Source: Paraburkholderia unamae (GTDB taxonomy: Bacteria; Pseudomonadota; Gammaproteobacteria; Burkholderiales; Burkholderiaceae). Taken from it: 64,000 bases of DNA. Below, one piece after another: positions 17,430 through 27,898 of the stretch. The number at the start of each line of letters is the position of its first letter. The stretch's first letter is position 1. The translations under genes were made by a program, and so were the position numbers. The notes under the pieces are model-generated. The model was not told the DNA's origin. It saw nothing but the letters and a program-made list of their open reading frames with translations, and did no database searches. The stretch is from assembly GCF_003268775.1 (NCBI RefSeq), contig NZ_QLSU01000003.1:352248-416247 (forward strand), in the 5' to 3' direction.

Positions 17430-18533
17430 ATGGCGCAGGATCGGGATGACGCAAAAGACGGCAAGAGCTTGATCGACACGGGCCGGCGCGGCCTGATGCA
17501 GGGTGCGGGGTTGGGCGCGGCGCTGTCGCTGCTCGGCGCGGTGGGCGGCGGCGGATTGATCTCCACGGCGCAGGCGGCCGAAGCGGGATTCCCCTCGCAC
17601 AAGAAGTGGAAAATCGTGTTCGTGAACCACGTCACCACGAATCCGTTCTTCGTGCCGACGCAATACGGCATTCAGGACGCCTGCTCGCTGCTGAACATGG
17701 ACTACCAGTGGACCGGCTCGGCCACCTCCGACGCGGGCGAAATGGTGCGCGCCGTGAACTCGGCGATCGCCGCGAAGGCCGACGCGATCGCGGTGCCGAT
17801 CGTCGACCCCACCGCCTTCGACAAGCCCATTCAGGCGGCGCTCGACGCGGGCATTCCGGTGTTCGCCTATAACGCCGACGCGCCGCGCGGCAAGAAGAAT
17901 CCGCGCCTCGCCTATATCGGCCAGGACCTGTATCTCTCGGGCTACCAGATGGGCGAGCGCATCGTGAGCCTGATCGACAGCGGCATGGTGGCGCTTTTCA
18001 TCGCCACGCCCGGCCAGCTCAATATCCAGCCGCGCCTGGACGGCGCCAGCGACGCCATCAAGAAGTCCGGCAAGAAGATCGACATCCAGACCGTGGCCAC
18101 GGGCGCGACCGTCAACGAGGAGCTTTCGAAGATCAAGTCGTTCTATCTCGGCCACCAGGACGTGAAAGGCATGTTCGCCGTGGATGCGGGCAGCACCCAG
18201 GGCGTCGCCCAGGTGATGAAGGAGTCGAACCTGCCCGCCAAGGGCGTGCACGGCGGCGGCTTCGACCTGCTGCCCACCACGGTCCAGCTCATTCACGAAG
18301 GCTTCCTCGACTTCACGATCGACCAGCAGCCGTACGTGCAAGGCTTCTATACGGTCATGCAGGCGTTCGTCACGCTCGCTTCGGGCGGCCTCGTCGGTCC
18401 GGCCGATACCAACACGGGCCTGAAGTTCGTGACGAAGGACACGGTGGAGCCGTACCTCAATACGTCGACGCGCTTTGAAGGCAAGACCACCAAGCCGCAA
18501 ATCGTGCCGATGAGCGGTGGAATCAAGTCATGA
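17430..18533 (+). CDS. Second sugar ABC transporter substrate-binding protein (possible Tat substrate)
   Basis: A 367-residue periplasmic-binding-protein type 1 protein (Peripla_BP_4). The N-terminus has a hydrophilic start, GRRGLMQGAGLG and a hydrophobic stretch ending near AQAAEA. The RR-x-hydrophobic pattern and the long n-region make it a plausible twin-arginine signal, unlike that of ytfQ. The mature part has FVNHVTTNPFFVPT, the AIAVPIVDPTAFDKPI region and FAVDAGSTQGVAQVMKES, as in CUT2 sugar-binding proteins. Start 17430 is supported by a ggagg 8 bases upstream. It belongs with the permease and ATPase that follow; the ligand is not recognisable. Confidence 0.84.
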   Translation: MAQDRDDAKDGKSLIDTGRRGLMQGAGLGAALSLLGAVGGGGLISTAQAAEAGFPSHKKWKIVFVNHVTTNPFFVPTQYGIQDACSLLNMDYQWTGSATSDAGEMVRAVNSAIAAKADAIAVPIVDPTAFDKPIQAALDAGIPVFAYNADAPRGKKNPRLAYIGQDLYLSGYQMGERIVSLIDSGMVALFIATPGQLNIQPRLDGASDAIKKSGKKIDIQTVATGATVNEELSKIKSFYLGHQDVKGMFAVDAGSTQGVAQVMKESNLPAKGVHGGGFDLLPTTVQLIHEGFLDFTIDQQPYVQGFYTVMQAFVTLASGGLVGPADTNTGLKFVTKDTVEPYLNTSTRFEGKTTKPQIVPMSGGIKS

Positions 18534-18547
18534 CCAACTGCGCCTGA

Positions 18548-19561
18548 ATGAACTCCGTGAACGAAACCGGCAAGGCTGAAGTCTCCGCGCGGGCGGCTGC
18601 CCGCCCGCGCGGGCAATGGCTCTCCGCGTGGGCGCCCGAGCTGCGCATTCTGCTCGTGGCGGTACTGCTCGCGGCGTACTTCGAATTTTCCAACCGCGAC
18701 TTCCTGCTCACCAACGCGAGTCTCGTCAACCTCTCGCAGTTCATCGCGCCGGTGGCGATCATCGCGTTCGGCGAAATCATGCTGATGATCGGCGGCGACA
18801 TCGATCTGTCGGCGGGCATGGTGTTCGCCTTCGCGCCATTCATGATGGTGTTCGCCAACGACGCGGGTGCGCCCATGTGGCTCGCCGTGATCGCGGGGCT
18901 CGTGGCGGCTGCGATCGTGGGCTTCGTGAACGGGGCCGTGACCGTGTGGCTGCGCCTGCCCTCGTTCGTCACGACGCTCGGCACGCTCTTTCTCATCAAC
19001 GGCATCACGCTCACAGTCTCGCGCGGCACGCCGGTGCAAACGCCCGGCTCGCCCGAGTTCGCGGCTTTCATGGGCGCCTGGGGCTATAGCGAGATTCTCT
19101 GGACCGTGGTGATCGCGTTCGCCATGCACGTGCTGCTGCGGCACACGCGCTGGGGCTTGCATACGCAGGCAGCGGGCGCGAATCCGGTAGGCGCGAGCGA
19201 GGCCGGCATTCACGTGAACCGGCTGCGTCTTGGCAACTTCATCATCGCCGCCGTGCTCGCGGGCTTCACCGGCATTCTGGAAGGCTTTCGCATCACCTCG
19301 ATCGACCCCCAAGCGGGCGGCAACCAGATCATGTTCCTCGCCGTGGCTTCGGCCGTGATCGGCGGCACACCGCTCACGGGCGGCTCGGGCACGATCGTGG
19401 GCGGCCTGATCGGCGCGGCCGTGCTCGGCATTCTCAACGACGGCTTCACGCTCATCGGCATCAACGCGTTCACCTTCAACATCATCCTGGGCGCCGCGAT
19501 TCTCGCCGCCATGATCTTCAATATTCACGTTGGGCGGCTGCGCCGCAAGGCAGGCCGATGA
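18548..19561 (+). CDS. Sugar ABC transporter permease (CUT2)
   Basis: A 337-residue inner-membrane permease with the BPD_transp_2 core: GGDIDLSAGMVFAFA, the cytoplasmic LHTQAAGANPVGASEAGIHV region, and GGTPLTGGSGTIVGG. It starts 14 bp after the binding-protein stop and overlaps the ATPase gene by four bases (ATGA), so the three genes form one unit. Only one permease is present, so the channel is probably a homodimer, unlike the preceding ytfT-yjfF system. Confidence 0.86.
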   Translation: MNSVNETGKAEVSARAAARPRGQWLSAWAPELRILLVAVLLAAYFEFSNRDFLLTNASLVNLSQFIAPVAIIAFGEIMLMIGGDIDLSAGMVFAFAPFMMVFANDAGAPMWLAVIAGLVAAAIVGFVNGAVTVWLRLPSFVTTLGTLFLINGITLTVSRGTPVQTPGSPEFAAFMGAWGYSEILWTVVIAFAMHVLLRHTRWGLHTQAAGANPVGASEAGIHVNRLRLGNFIIAAVLAGFTGILEGFRITSIDPQAGGNQIMFLAVASAVIGGTPLTGGSGTIVGGLIGAAVLGILNDGFTLIGINAFTFNIILGAAILAAMIFNIHVGRLRRKAGR

Positions 19562-20373
19562 TGGACGAACCGCAAGACGCCCAGGGCGGCGCAACCGCTG
19601 CCGCCGACGCCCCGCTCGCGCTACGCGGCGACAAGCTCGTCAAGCGCTTCGGCGCGGTCACGGCGCTCGACGGGGTTTCGCTCACGCTCGGGCGCGGCGA
19701 GATTCTCGGCATCCTGGGCGACAACGGCGCGGGCAAGTCCACGCTCGTGAAGATCCTCACGGGCTTTCACCAGCAGACGGGCGGCACGCTACAGATAGAC
19801 GGCAACGACACGCTGCTGCGCTCGGTCGATCATGCACGCTCGCTCGGCATCGAATGCGTTTATCAGGACCTCGCGCTCGCGAACTCGCTCTCGATCTATC
19901 ACAACATGTTCCTGAACCGCGAGATCGTGCGGCGCGGGCCATTCAGGCTGCTCGACCACAAGCAGATGCGCGAGCGCGCCGCCCAGCTTCTCGACGACAT
20001 CGGCGTGCACGTGCCTTCGGTGGATCTGCCCGTGGAGCGGCTTTCGGGCGGGCAGCGCCAGGCCATCGCCGTGGCGCGCGCGGTGCATTCGAACGCCAGG
20101 ATACTCTTGCTCGACGAACCGCTCGCCGCCATGGGCGCGCGCGAAGCCGGCCTGATTATCGATCTCGTCATGCGCTTGAAGGAAAAGGGCGGGCTATCGA
20201 TTATCATGATCATGCACAACTATGCGCAGACGCTCGACATTGCGGATCGCATCATGTTGATGCAGCGAGGCCGCGTGACATACGAGCAGCACAGCGCCAA
20301 CACATCGGTGGCTGAGCTGATGGACATCGTGCGGCGGGAATACCGGGCAATGCGCGCCACCAGCGCGAACTGA
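19558..20373 (+). CDS. Sugar ABC transporter ATPase, single-domain
   Basis: A 271-residue ATPase with one nucleotide-binding domain: Walker [15 protein letters not shown] (about residue 62), signature LSGGQRQAIAVARAV (about 163), Walker B ILLLDEPLAAMG. CUT2 ATPases are usually double; the single form occurs in the FrcA (fructose/ribose/mannose) type, where it would act as a homodimer. The first ATG of two adjacent ones is used; it overlaps the permease stop. A GntR regulator gene follows after 51 bp on the same strand. Confidence 0.86.
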   Translation: MMDEPQDAQGGATAAADAPLALRGDKLVKRFGAVTALDGVSLTLGRGEILGILGDNGAGKSTLVKILTGFHQQTGGTLQIDGNDTLLRSVDHARSLGIECVYQDLALANSLSIYHNMFLNREIVRRGPFRLLDHKQMRERAAQLLDDIGVHVPSVDLPVERLSGGQRQAIAVARAVHSNARILLLDEPLAAMGAREAGLIIDLVMRLKEKGGLSIIMIMHNYAQTLDIADRIMLMQRGRVTYEQHSANTSVAELMDIVRREYRAMRATSAN

Positions 20374-20424
20374 GCCCACTACAAGGGGGGACGCTCTGAC
20401 CGGGTTGCCTCCGGCCGGACCATC

Positions 20425-21150
20425 ATGGATTACCGTAATCTAGATAAACGCAAGAGCATGCACGCGCGCATCGTGCAGGAGCTCGGCATGCAGATCGTGA
20501 GCGGCGCGCTCGCGCCGGGGCAACGCCTGCCCGCCGAGCCCACGCTATGCGAAGCCTATGGCGTGAGCCGCCCCGTGCTGCGCGAGGCCACGCGGGTGCT
20601 CGTCGCCAAGGGCCTCGTCGTGTCGAAGCCGCGCGTGGGCAGTGTGGTGCGCCCGCGCGAAGAATGGCACATGCTCGACCCCGACGTCCTGTACTGGACC
20701 GTCAACAGCATTCCCGAAGGCGAATTTTTCCGCGCGCTCATGACCGTGCGGCAGATCATCGAACCCGCCGCCGCCGCGCTCGCGGCGATTTCCGCGAGCG
20801 ACGAGGACCGCGCACGCATTGCGGCCGCGTTTGCGCGCATGGAACAGGCCAGAACGGCCGCCGACCTGCTCGAGCCCGATCTGGAATTCCACCGCGCGAT
20901 CATGGCCGCCACGCACAACGACATGCTCGCGTATATCGGCAACATGCTTTCGCTCGCGCTTTCCGAGTCGATCAAGCTCACGAGCCGCCATCCCAACACG
21001 CACGCGCTCTCGTTGCCGCGCCACAAGGCGATTCTCACGGCGATCGAGCATCGCGACGCGCTGGCGGCGCGCCAGGCGAGCGTGGTGCAGCTCGACAACG
21101 CGCGGGCCGACGCGAATTCGATTCTTGGCGGAGCGGCGCTGGAGACTTGA
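20425..21150 (+). CDS. GntR-family regulator, FCD subfamily
   Basis: A 241-residue regulator with an N-terminal winged helix-turn-helix (AEPTLCEAYGVSRPVLREATRVL, about residues 36-60) and a helical FCD domain whose metal-binding residues fit the family (DLEFHRAIMAATHN with Asp/His near 153-157, later His residues). This subgroup, with the YWTVNSIPEG segment after the wing, often controls sugar-acid genes (galactonate, gluconate). It follows the second ABC transporter on the same strand and is probably its local repressor; the inducer may be an aldonate or keto-deoxy-aldonate (inference). Confidence 0.86.
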   Translation: MDYRNLDKRKSMHARIVQELGMQIVSGALAPGQRLPAEPTLCEAYGVSRPVLREATRVLVAKGLVVSKPRVGSVVRPREEWHMLDPDVLYWTVNSIPEGEFFRALMTVRQIIEPAAAALAAISASDEDRARIAAAFARMEQARTAADLLEPDLEFHRAIMAATHNDMLAYIGNMLSLALSESIKLTSRHPNTHALSLPRHKAILTAIEHRDALAARQASVVQLDNARADANSILGGAALET

Positions 21151-21181
21151 GGCACGCGGAGTTGCGCGGAATGGCGCGGAG

Positions 21182-22036
21182 TCACGCATTTTCGCAGATG
21201 GCCTGAAATCGGCGAGCCGCGCTTTCGTCGACACCCTTTTTCACCAGCGCGCCGATGAATTCCTCCGCGCTCCAGTGGCTGCGGTAGCGTGCGTACATCG
21301 ACTTCACACAGGCAAATTTGCCCTGCTGCCAAAAGGCCACCAGGAGAAACAGCATCTCGTTCGCGGCGAACGTCCGGATGTCGATTTCACGAAGGATGTT
21401 CATGAGCACGGTGTCGTCAACGTGCCGCCACATGTTGAACACGGCGTGAAAGCCGAACGTCGGCCTGCCGGGGGGATCGCCCTCGTACGAAAAGCGCTTC
21501 GCGACGTCGACGGGCGCAAAGCGAATGCCGTACTCCGCTTCGAGCATCGGGCGCCAGGTCCGGCAGATCAGATCGTCTTCGACAGGGCTCTCGGGAATCG
21601 CGAAGCGGTCGTCCGCGAGCGCGCGCAGTAACCGCAGGGAGCGCAGCGAAAAGCCGCCGTTGCCGACCGACATGCCGTCGTTGCGATGCGGCCAATGCGC
21701 GCCGATATAGTCGTAATCGAGGAACCGGTCGCTCCAGCGCGCCCCGTCCAGCACGTAGCCGTCCCATTGCACGACCAGCACCCAGGGCGTGGCGATGTGC
21801 TGCGCAAGCTGCTTGAGCAAAAAGGTGGAGTAGGCCTCGCGGGAGCGCAAGCGGTCGATGCTCACGATGCGCGCTTGCGTCGGCACGCTTGCGTCGGTGA
21901 AGAGGATGGCGTCGCCGAAAGCGCATTGCGCCATCGAGATGTCGAGCGCGCGGGCGGCGAGCCCCGCGTTGATCGTATCGACCGCGCAGAGCGTCACATT
22001 GCGCAAATCCACCGGCGGGTTCGCATTTGTCTGCAT
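21182..22036 (-). CDS. DUF5672-family protein, glycosyltransferase-like
   Basis: A 284-residue protein matching the DUF5672 pattern. A central region reads VVQWDGYVLDGARWSDRFLDYDYIGAHW, then VGNGGFSLRSLRLLRAL, features shared with polysaccharide glycosyltransferases of the GT-A type where an Asp/Asn near the WDG and GNGGF motifs binds the sugar nucleotide. No membrane segment or signal peptide. It may glycosylate an unknown acceptor. It sits alone, convergent with the GntR gene, between the two sugar operons, and does not look like part of either. Confidence 0.65.
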   Translation of the reverse strand: MQTNANPPVDLRNVTLCAVDTINAGLAARALDISMAQCAFGDAILFTDASVPTQARIVSIDRLRSREAYSTFLLKQLAQHIATPWVLVVQWDGYVLDGARWSDRFLDYDYIGAHWPHRNDGMSVGNGGFSLRSLRLLRALADDRFAIPESPVEDDLICRTWRPMLEAEYGIRFAPVDVAKRFSYEGDPPGRPTFGFHAVFNMWRHVDDTVLMNILREIDIRTFAANEMLFLLVAFWQQGKFACVKSMYARYRSHWSAEEFIGALVKKGVDESAARRFQAICENA

Positions 22037-22186
22037 CGGACGGGTTCCCTGGAGCGTGAAGCCGTGGCTTACGGCAGCCTGAAATACTAGCCACGTCGCC
22101 GGCTCCAGGAAACGCTGCGCCGACAGATCAACCTTCTGGATTTGTGAAGTCTGGCCCGAAGTTGAAGTCGATCAAACCCGCGTGGC

Positions 22187-23197
22187 TCACACCGCCCGCT
22201 TGCTGCGACGGAACTGGTCGAACAGCACCGCCAGCAACAGAATGCCGCCGCGAATCAGGTACTGGTAGAACGTCGGCACGTTCATAAGGCTCATGGCGTC
22301 CTGCACCGCGCCCATGATGAGCACGCCCACCAGCACGCCCGAGATCGTCGCGACGCCGCCCGTGAGCGACACGCCGCCCAGCACGCAGGCCGAAATCACG
22401 CCGAGCTCAAGCCCCACCGAAGTTTTCGGGTCGCCCAGGCTCATGCGCGAGGCCAGCATCACGCCCGCAAAGCCCGTAATGAGCCCTTGCAGCACGAACA
22501 CCGTGATCTTGATGCGCGTGACGGGCAGGCCCGCAAGCCGCGCCGCCTCGCTGTTGCCGCCCACGGCGAGCACGTTCTTGCCGAACACGGTCTTCTTGAG
22601 CAGGAAACCGAACACCACGAACCCGATGATGTTGCTCCAGATCGGGAACGAAATGCCGAGGAACGAGCCGCCGCCCAGGTCGAAGAAACGTTCCTCCGAG
22701 ATCATCACGGCGTCGCCGTTCGAGGTGAGGAACGCGAGGCCGCGCACCGCTTCCATCATTGCCAGCGTGGCGATCAACGAGTTGATCTTGAAGCGCGCGA
22801 TCAGCACGCCGTTCACGAGGCCCACCGCCCCGCCCGCGAGCACGCCCGCGGCAATGCCTAGCAGCACGCTATGCGACTGCGTGATGACCGTGGACGCCAC
22901 CACGCCCGAGAACGCCACGATCGAGGCGACCGAAAGATCGACCTCGCCGAGCGCGAGCACGAACATCATCGTGACGGCAATCGAGCCGATCAGCGTGACG
23001 GAGAGCAGCAGGCCCTGGATGTTGCGGGTCGTGAGGAAGTCGGGGACCGTGGCGGATAGCACCGCGAACAGCACCACGAACACCACCACGATGCCCGATT
23101 TGTTGATCATGTCCCACGCCCGCGCGCGCTGCGGGGTAAGCGGCGCGGCGGCTTCGTTGACGGTAGGCGTGCCCTGTGGCTGCATGGCTTCACTCAT
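22187..23197 (-). CDS. araH: L-arabinose ABC transporter permease AraH
   Basis: A 336-residue inner-membrane permease with about ten hydrophobic segments. Markers are LGEVDLSVASIVAFSGV, FGKNVLAVGGNSEAARLAGLPV and SVGLELGVISACVLGG, matching AraH. It is the last gene of the leftward arabinose operon, after araF and araG. The frame is open far upstream through araG, but ATG 23197 begins the recognisable hydrophilic N-terminus (MSEAMQPQ). It acts as a homodimer with AraG on the inside and AraF delivering the sugar. Confidence 0.9.
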   Translation of the reverse strand: MSEAMQPQGTPTVNEAAAPLTPQRARAWDMINKSGIVVVFVVLFAVLSATVPDFLTTRNIQGLLLSVTLIGSIAVTMMFVLALGEVDLSVASIVAFSGVVASTVITQSHSVLLGIAAGVLAGGAVGLVNGVLIARFKINSLIATLAMMEAVRGLAFLTSNGDAVMISEERFFDLGGGSFLGISFPIWSNIIGFVVFGFLLKKTVFGKNVLAVGGNSEAARLAGLPVTRIKITVFVLQGLITGFAGVMLASRMSLGDPKTSVGLELGVISACVLGGVSLTGGVATISGVLVGVLIMGAVQDAMSLMNVPTFYQYLIRGGILLLAVLFDQFRRSKRAV

Positions 23198-23280
23198 TTC
23201 TGGTTCATCGTTTCGGATCGGTCGCGCAACGTCGCTTGAATACGCTTCGTGCGCAACCGGCAAGGCAAAAAGCGTCCGCG

Positions 23281-24831
23281 TTAGCGCGGCAGCGCCATCT
23301 TGATCAATTCGTCGGGCGAGGCCTCGGCTTTCGGCAGGCTGCCCGCAATGCGCCCTTCGCGCATGACGATGATGCGGTCGGATACGCCGATCACTTCGGC
23401 GAGATCGCTCGACACCATGATCACGGTCTTGCCCGCTTCCGCGAGCTCGTAGAGCAGGTTGTAGATCTCGGCGCGCGCGCCCACGTCGATACCGCGCGTG
23501 GGCTCGTCCATCAGGAACACCTCGATGCGTTCGGCCAGCCAGCGCGACAGAATCACCTTCTGCTGGTTGCCGCCCGAGAGCGTGCCGATGGCCGTGTCGC
23601 CGTTGCGCGTCTTGATCGCGAGCTTCTTGATGTAGTCCTGCGCGAGGTCGCGCTCGCGCCGCGCGTCGAGCAGGAAGCGCGCGGGGCTGAAGTGGCGGCG
23701 CGCGCTGATGTTGAGGTTGTCGGCCACCGAGGCGATCGCGACGATGCCCTCCTGCTTGCGGTCCTCGGGGCACAGCGCGAGGCCCGCGCGCACGGCGTCG
23801 CGCGGACTCGCGAAATTCACGCGCTTGCCGTCGAGTTCGACGTGACCGGCCGTGGCGCGCGTCGCGCCGTAAATCAGCTTCATGAGTTCCGAGCGCCCCG
23901 CGCCCACGAGGCCGAAGAAGCCGACGATCTCGCCGCGCCGCGCCGCGAACGACACCGGTTCGACAAGACCGGGCCCGAGCAGCCCCTTCGCCTCGATCAA
24001 CACCTCGCCCGCTTCGCGCGGACGATAGCCGTACACGTCCTCGATCGAGCGGCCCACCATCGCGGCGATCAGGCGATTGCGGTCGAGGTCGGCCACCGAG
24101 TCGAAGGTTTCGATGCGCTTGCCGTCGCGGAACACCGTCACGCGGTCGCACAGCTCATAGACTTCGTCCATGCGGTGCGTCACGTAGATGATCGCGCGGC
24201 CATCGGCGCGCAATGCATTGATGATGCGAAAGAGGTTCTCCGTCTCGCGCGCCGAGAGCGAACTGGTCGGTTCGTCGAAAGCGATCACGCGCGCGTCGCG
24301 CATGAGCGCCTTGCCGATCTCGATCATCTGACGCTGGCCGATCGAGAGATTCTTCACCGGCGTGCGCGGATCGATGCGCTCGCCAAGGCGCTTGAGTTCA
24401 TCCATCGCGCGCTGGACGAGCGTGCCTTCGTCGAGCACACCGAAGCGGTTGGGCAACTGCCCGAGCATCAGGTTTTCCGCCACCGTCAGCTCGGGCACGA
24501 GATGCAGTTCCTGATAGATGATCGCGATACCCGCTTCGAGCGCCGCCTTCGTGGTCGTGAAGCGATGCTCCACGCCACCCAGCTTGAGCGTGCCTTCCTG
24601 CGGCTGGTTCACGCCCGAGAGCACCTTGAGCAGCGTGGATTTCCCCGCGCCGTTCTCGCCCATCAAGCCATGCACCTCGCCGGCACGCACTTCCAGCGCC
24701 ACGCGGTCGAGCGCACGCACGCCCGGAAAGCTCACGGTAATGCCGTCGAGCTCCAGATACGCGCGTTTCCCCTGTTGAGCGCTCGCCTTTACGTGTGCCC
24801 CTGTGCCCGCGTCCATCATGGTTTCAGTCAT
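23281..24831 (-). CDS. araG: L-arabinose ABC transporter ATPase AraG
   Basis: A 516-residue double ATPase. Domain 1: Walker [17 protein letters not shown], signature [15 protein letters not shown], Walker [11 protein letters not shown]. Domain 2: degenerate Walker [17 protein letters not shown], signature [15 protein letters not shown], Walker [13 protein letters not shown]. All landmarks and the order agree with AraG. Several methionines near the start (24831, 24819, 24816) make the exact N-terminus uncertain, but all precede the first conserved strand. Placed between araF and araH on the same strand. Confidence 0.9.
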   Translation of the reverse strand: MTETMMDAGTGAHVKASAQQGKRAYLELDGITVSFPGVRALDRVALEVRAGEVHGLMGENGAGKSTLLKVLSGVNQPQEGTLKLGGVEHRFTTTKAALEAGIAIIYQELHLVPELTVAENLMLGQLPNRFGVLDEGTLVQRAMDELKRLGERIDPRTPVKNLSIGQRQMIEIGKALMRDARVIAFDEPTSSLSARETENLFRIINALRADGRAIIYVTHRMDEVYELCDRVTVFRDGKRIETFDSVADLDRNRLIAAMVGRSIEDVYGYRPREAGEVLIEAKGLLGPGLVEPVSFAARRGEIVGFFGLVGAGRSELMKLIYGATRATAGHVELDGKRVNFASPRDAVRAGLALCPEDRKQEGIVAIASVADNLNISARRHFSPARFLLDARRERDLAQDYIKKLAIKTRNGDTAIGTLSGGNQQKVILSRWLAERIEVFLMDEPTRGIDVGARAEIYNLLYELAEAGKTVIMVSSDLAEVIGVSDRIIVMREGRIAGSLPKAEASPDELIKMALPR

Positions 24832-24869
24832 TGCATCCCTGCCCTTTCCTGTGCGCTTTTACGCAGTCC

Positions 24870-25874
24870 TTAGATACCCAGCTCGCTGCGCACGGCCGTC
24901 CAGTTCTCGCGCGTCATCAGCTTGCCCGTGGTCTGCGTGTCGGCGGCGGGTTGCTTGCCGTTGCGGATCCAGTCGACGAGGTTCTCGGCGCTTTCCTTGC
25001 CGTGGTTCGTCGAGCTCACGGCGATCGTGCCGTAGAAGCCCGTGGGCTGCTTCTTCTGGAACTCGGCGAACGCTTCGCCCGCGCCGTTGATGCCCACGCC
25101 GATCACGTCAGCCGAAGGAATATGAAGTTGCTCGGTCGCGCGCACGGCGCCCAGCACGCTTTCTTCGTTGAGCGCGAACACCACCCACTTCTTGATGTTC
25201 GGGTGTTGGGCCAGCACCGGCGAAGCCGCGTTGAAGCCGCCTTCGTCGTCGGTGGTCTTTTGCGGGGCGTCGAAGATGTTTTCCTTCTTGAAGCCGCCGG
25301 CCAGCAGCGACTGCGTCGCGCCGTCCGTGCGCAGCTTCGCCGTGGGCAGCTCATAGTCGGTAATGCGCAGCGCGCCCACTTCTTCCGGCTTCCAGCCGCG
25401 ACGCTTCATTTCGTCGCTGATCGCCTGACCCACCTGATTGCCGATCTTGAACGCCGACATGCCCAGGTGCGGCACGCTGCCGAGCGGCTTGCCCGACGAG
25501 TCGACGAGCTGGTCGTCCACCGTCACGAACTTCATGTTGTAGCGCTTCGCGCGCGCCTGAATCGCTGGTCCGAGACGCACGTCGGGCGCGCAGATCACGA
25601 AGCCCTGTGCGCCTTGCGCGCCGAGGTTGTCGATGGCGGCGAGCACCTTCTCGCCGTCCGGCGTGCCGATGTTCACCACCGAGAAGTTCTCCTTCTGGCC
25701 CAGCGCCGTGGCGGCCTTCTGCTCGTTGATGAACCATGCCTGCTCCGGCATCTTCACGAGGAAGCCGATCTTCACGGGCGAGTCGGCGTGCGCCGCCACG
25801 TTCATGCCGAGCGGGGCGATGCACATCGCCGCGAATGCGGCACGAAGGGTCAAGCGGCGAATCTTGCTGGTCAT
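24870..25874 (-). CDS. araF: L-arabinose-binding periplasmic protein AraF
   Basis: A 334-residue periplasmic binding protein with a Sec signal peptide (about residues 1-30, cleavage near AHA-D). The mature protein opens with VKIGFLVKMPEQAWFINEQ. It carries DDQLVD, the MSAFKIGNQVGQAI region, TDYELPTAKLRTDG, FALNEESVLGAVRATEQ and GINGAGEAFAEF, all hallmarks of AraF. It delivers L-arabinose (and often D-galactose) to AraGH. It sits in mid-operon, downstream of the catabolic genes rather than first. Confidence 0.92.
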   Translation of the reverse strand: MTSKIRRLTLRAAFAAMCIAPLGMNVAAHADSPVKIGFLVKMPEQAWFINEQKAATALGQKENFSVVNIGTPDGEKVLAAIDNLGAQGAQGFVICAPDVRLGPAIQARAKRYNMKFVTVDDQLVDSSGKPLGSVPHLGMSAFKIGNQVGQAISDEMKRRGWKPEEVGALRITDYELPTAKLRTDGATQSLLAGGFKKENIFDAPQKTTDDEGGFNAASPVLAQHPNIKKWVVFALNEESVLGAVRATEQLHIPSADVIGVGINGAGEAFAEFQKKQPTGFYGTIAVSSTNHGKESAENLVDWIRNGKQPAADTQTTGKLMTRENWTAVRSELGI

Positions 25875-25944
25875 GCTCCTGTCTCCTCAGGTGTGGTTTT
25901 GCTACGTGTGTGTCGTGCTGAATTGATGCGTGCGCAAAGCGTTC

Positions 25945-27859
<1,915 letters not shown>

Positions 27860-27898
27860 GTCTTCAGTCCTGCTTGAGAAAAGGTGTCAGGCCGCGCC

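Noticed and set aside
22187..24151. A 654-residue protein joining AraG and AraH
   Set aside because: The upstream part is araG read in the wrong frame; AraH begins normally at 23197.
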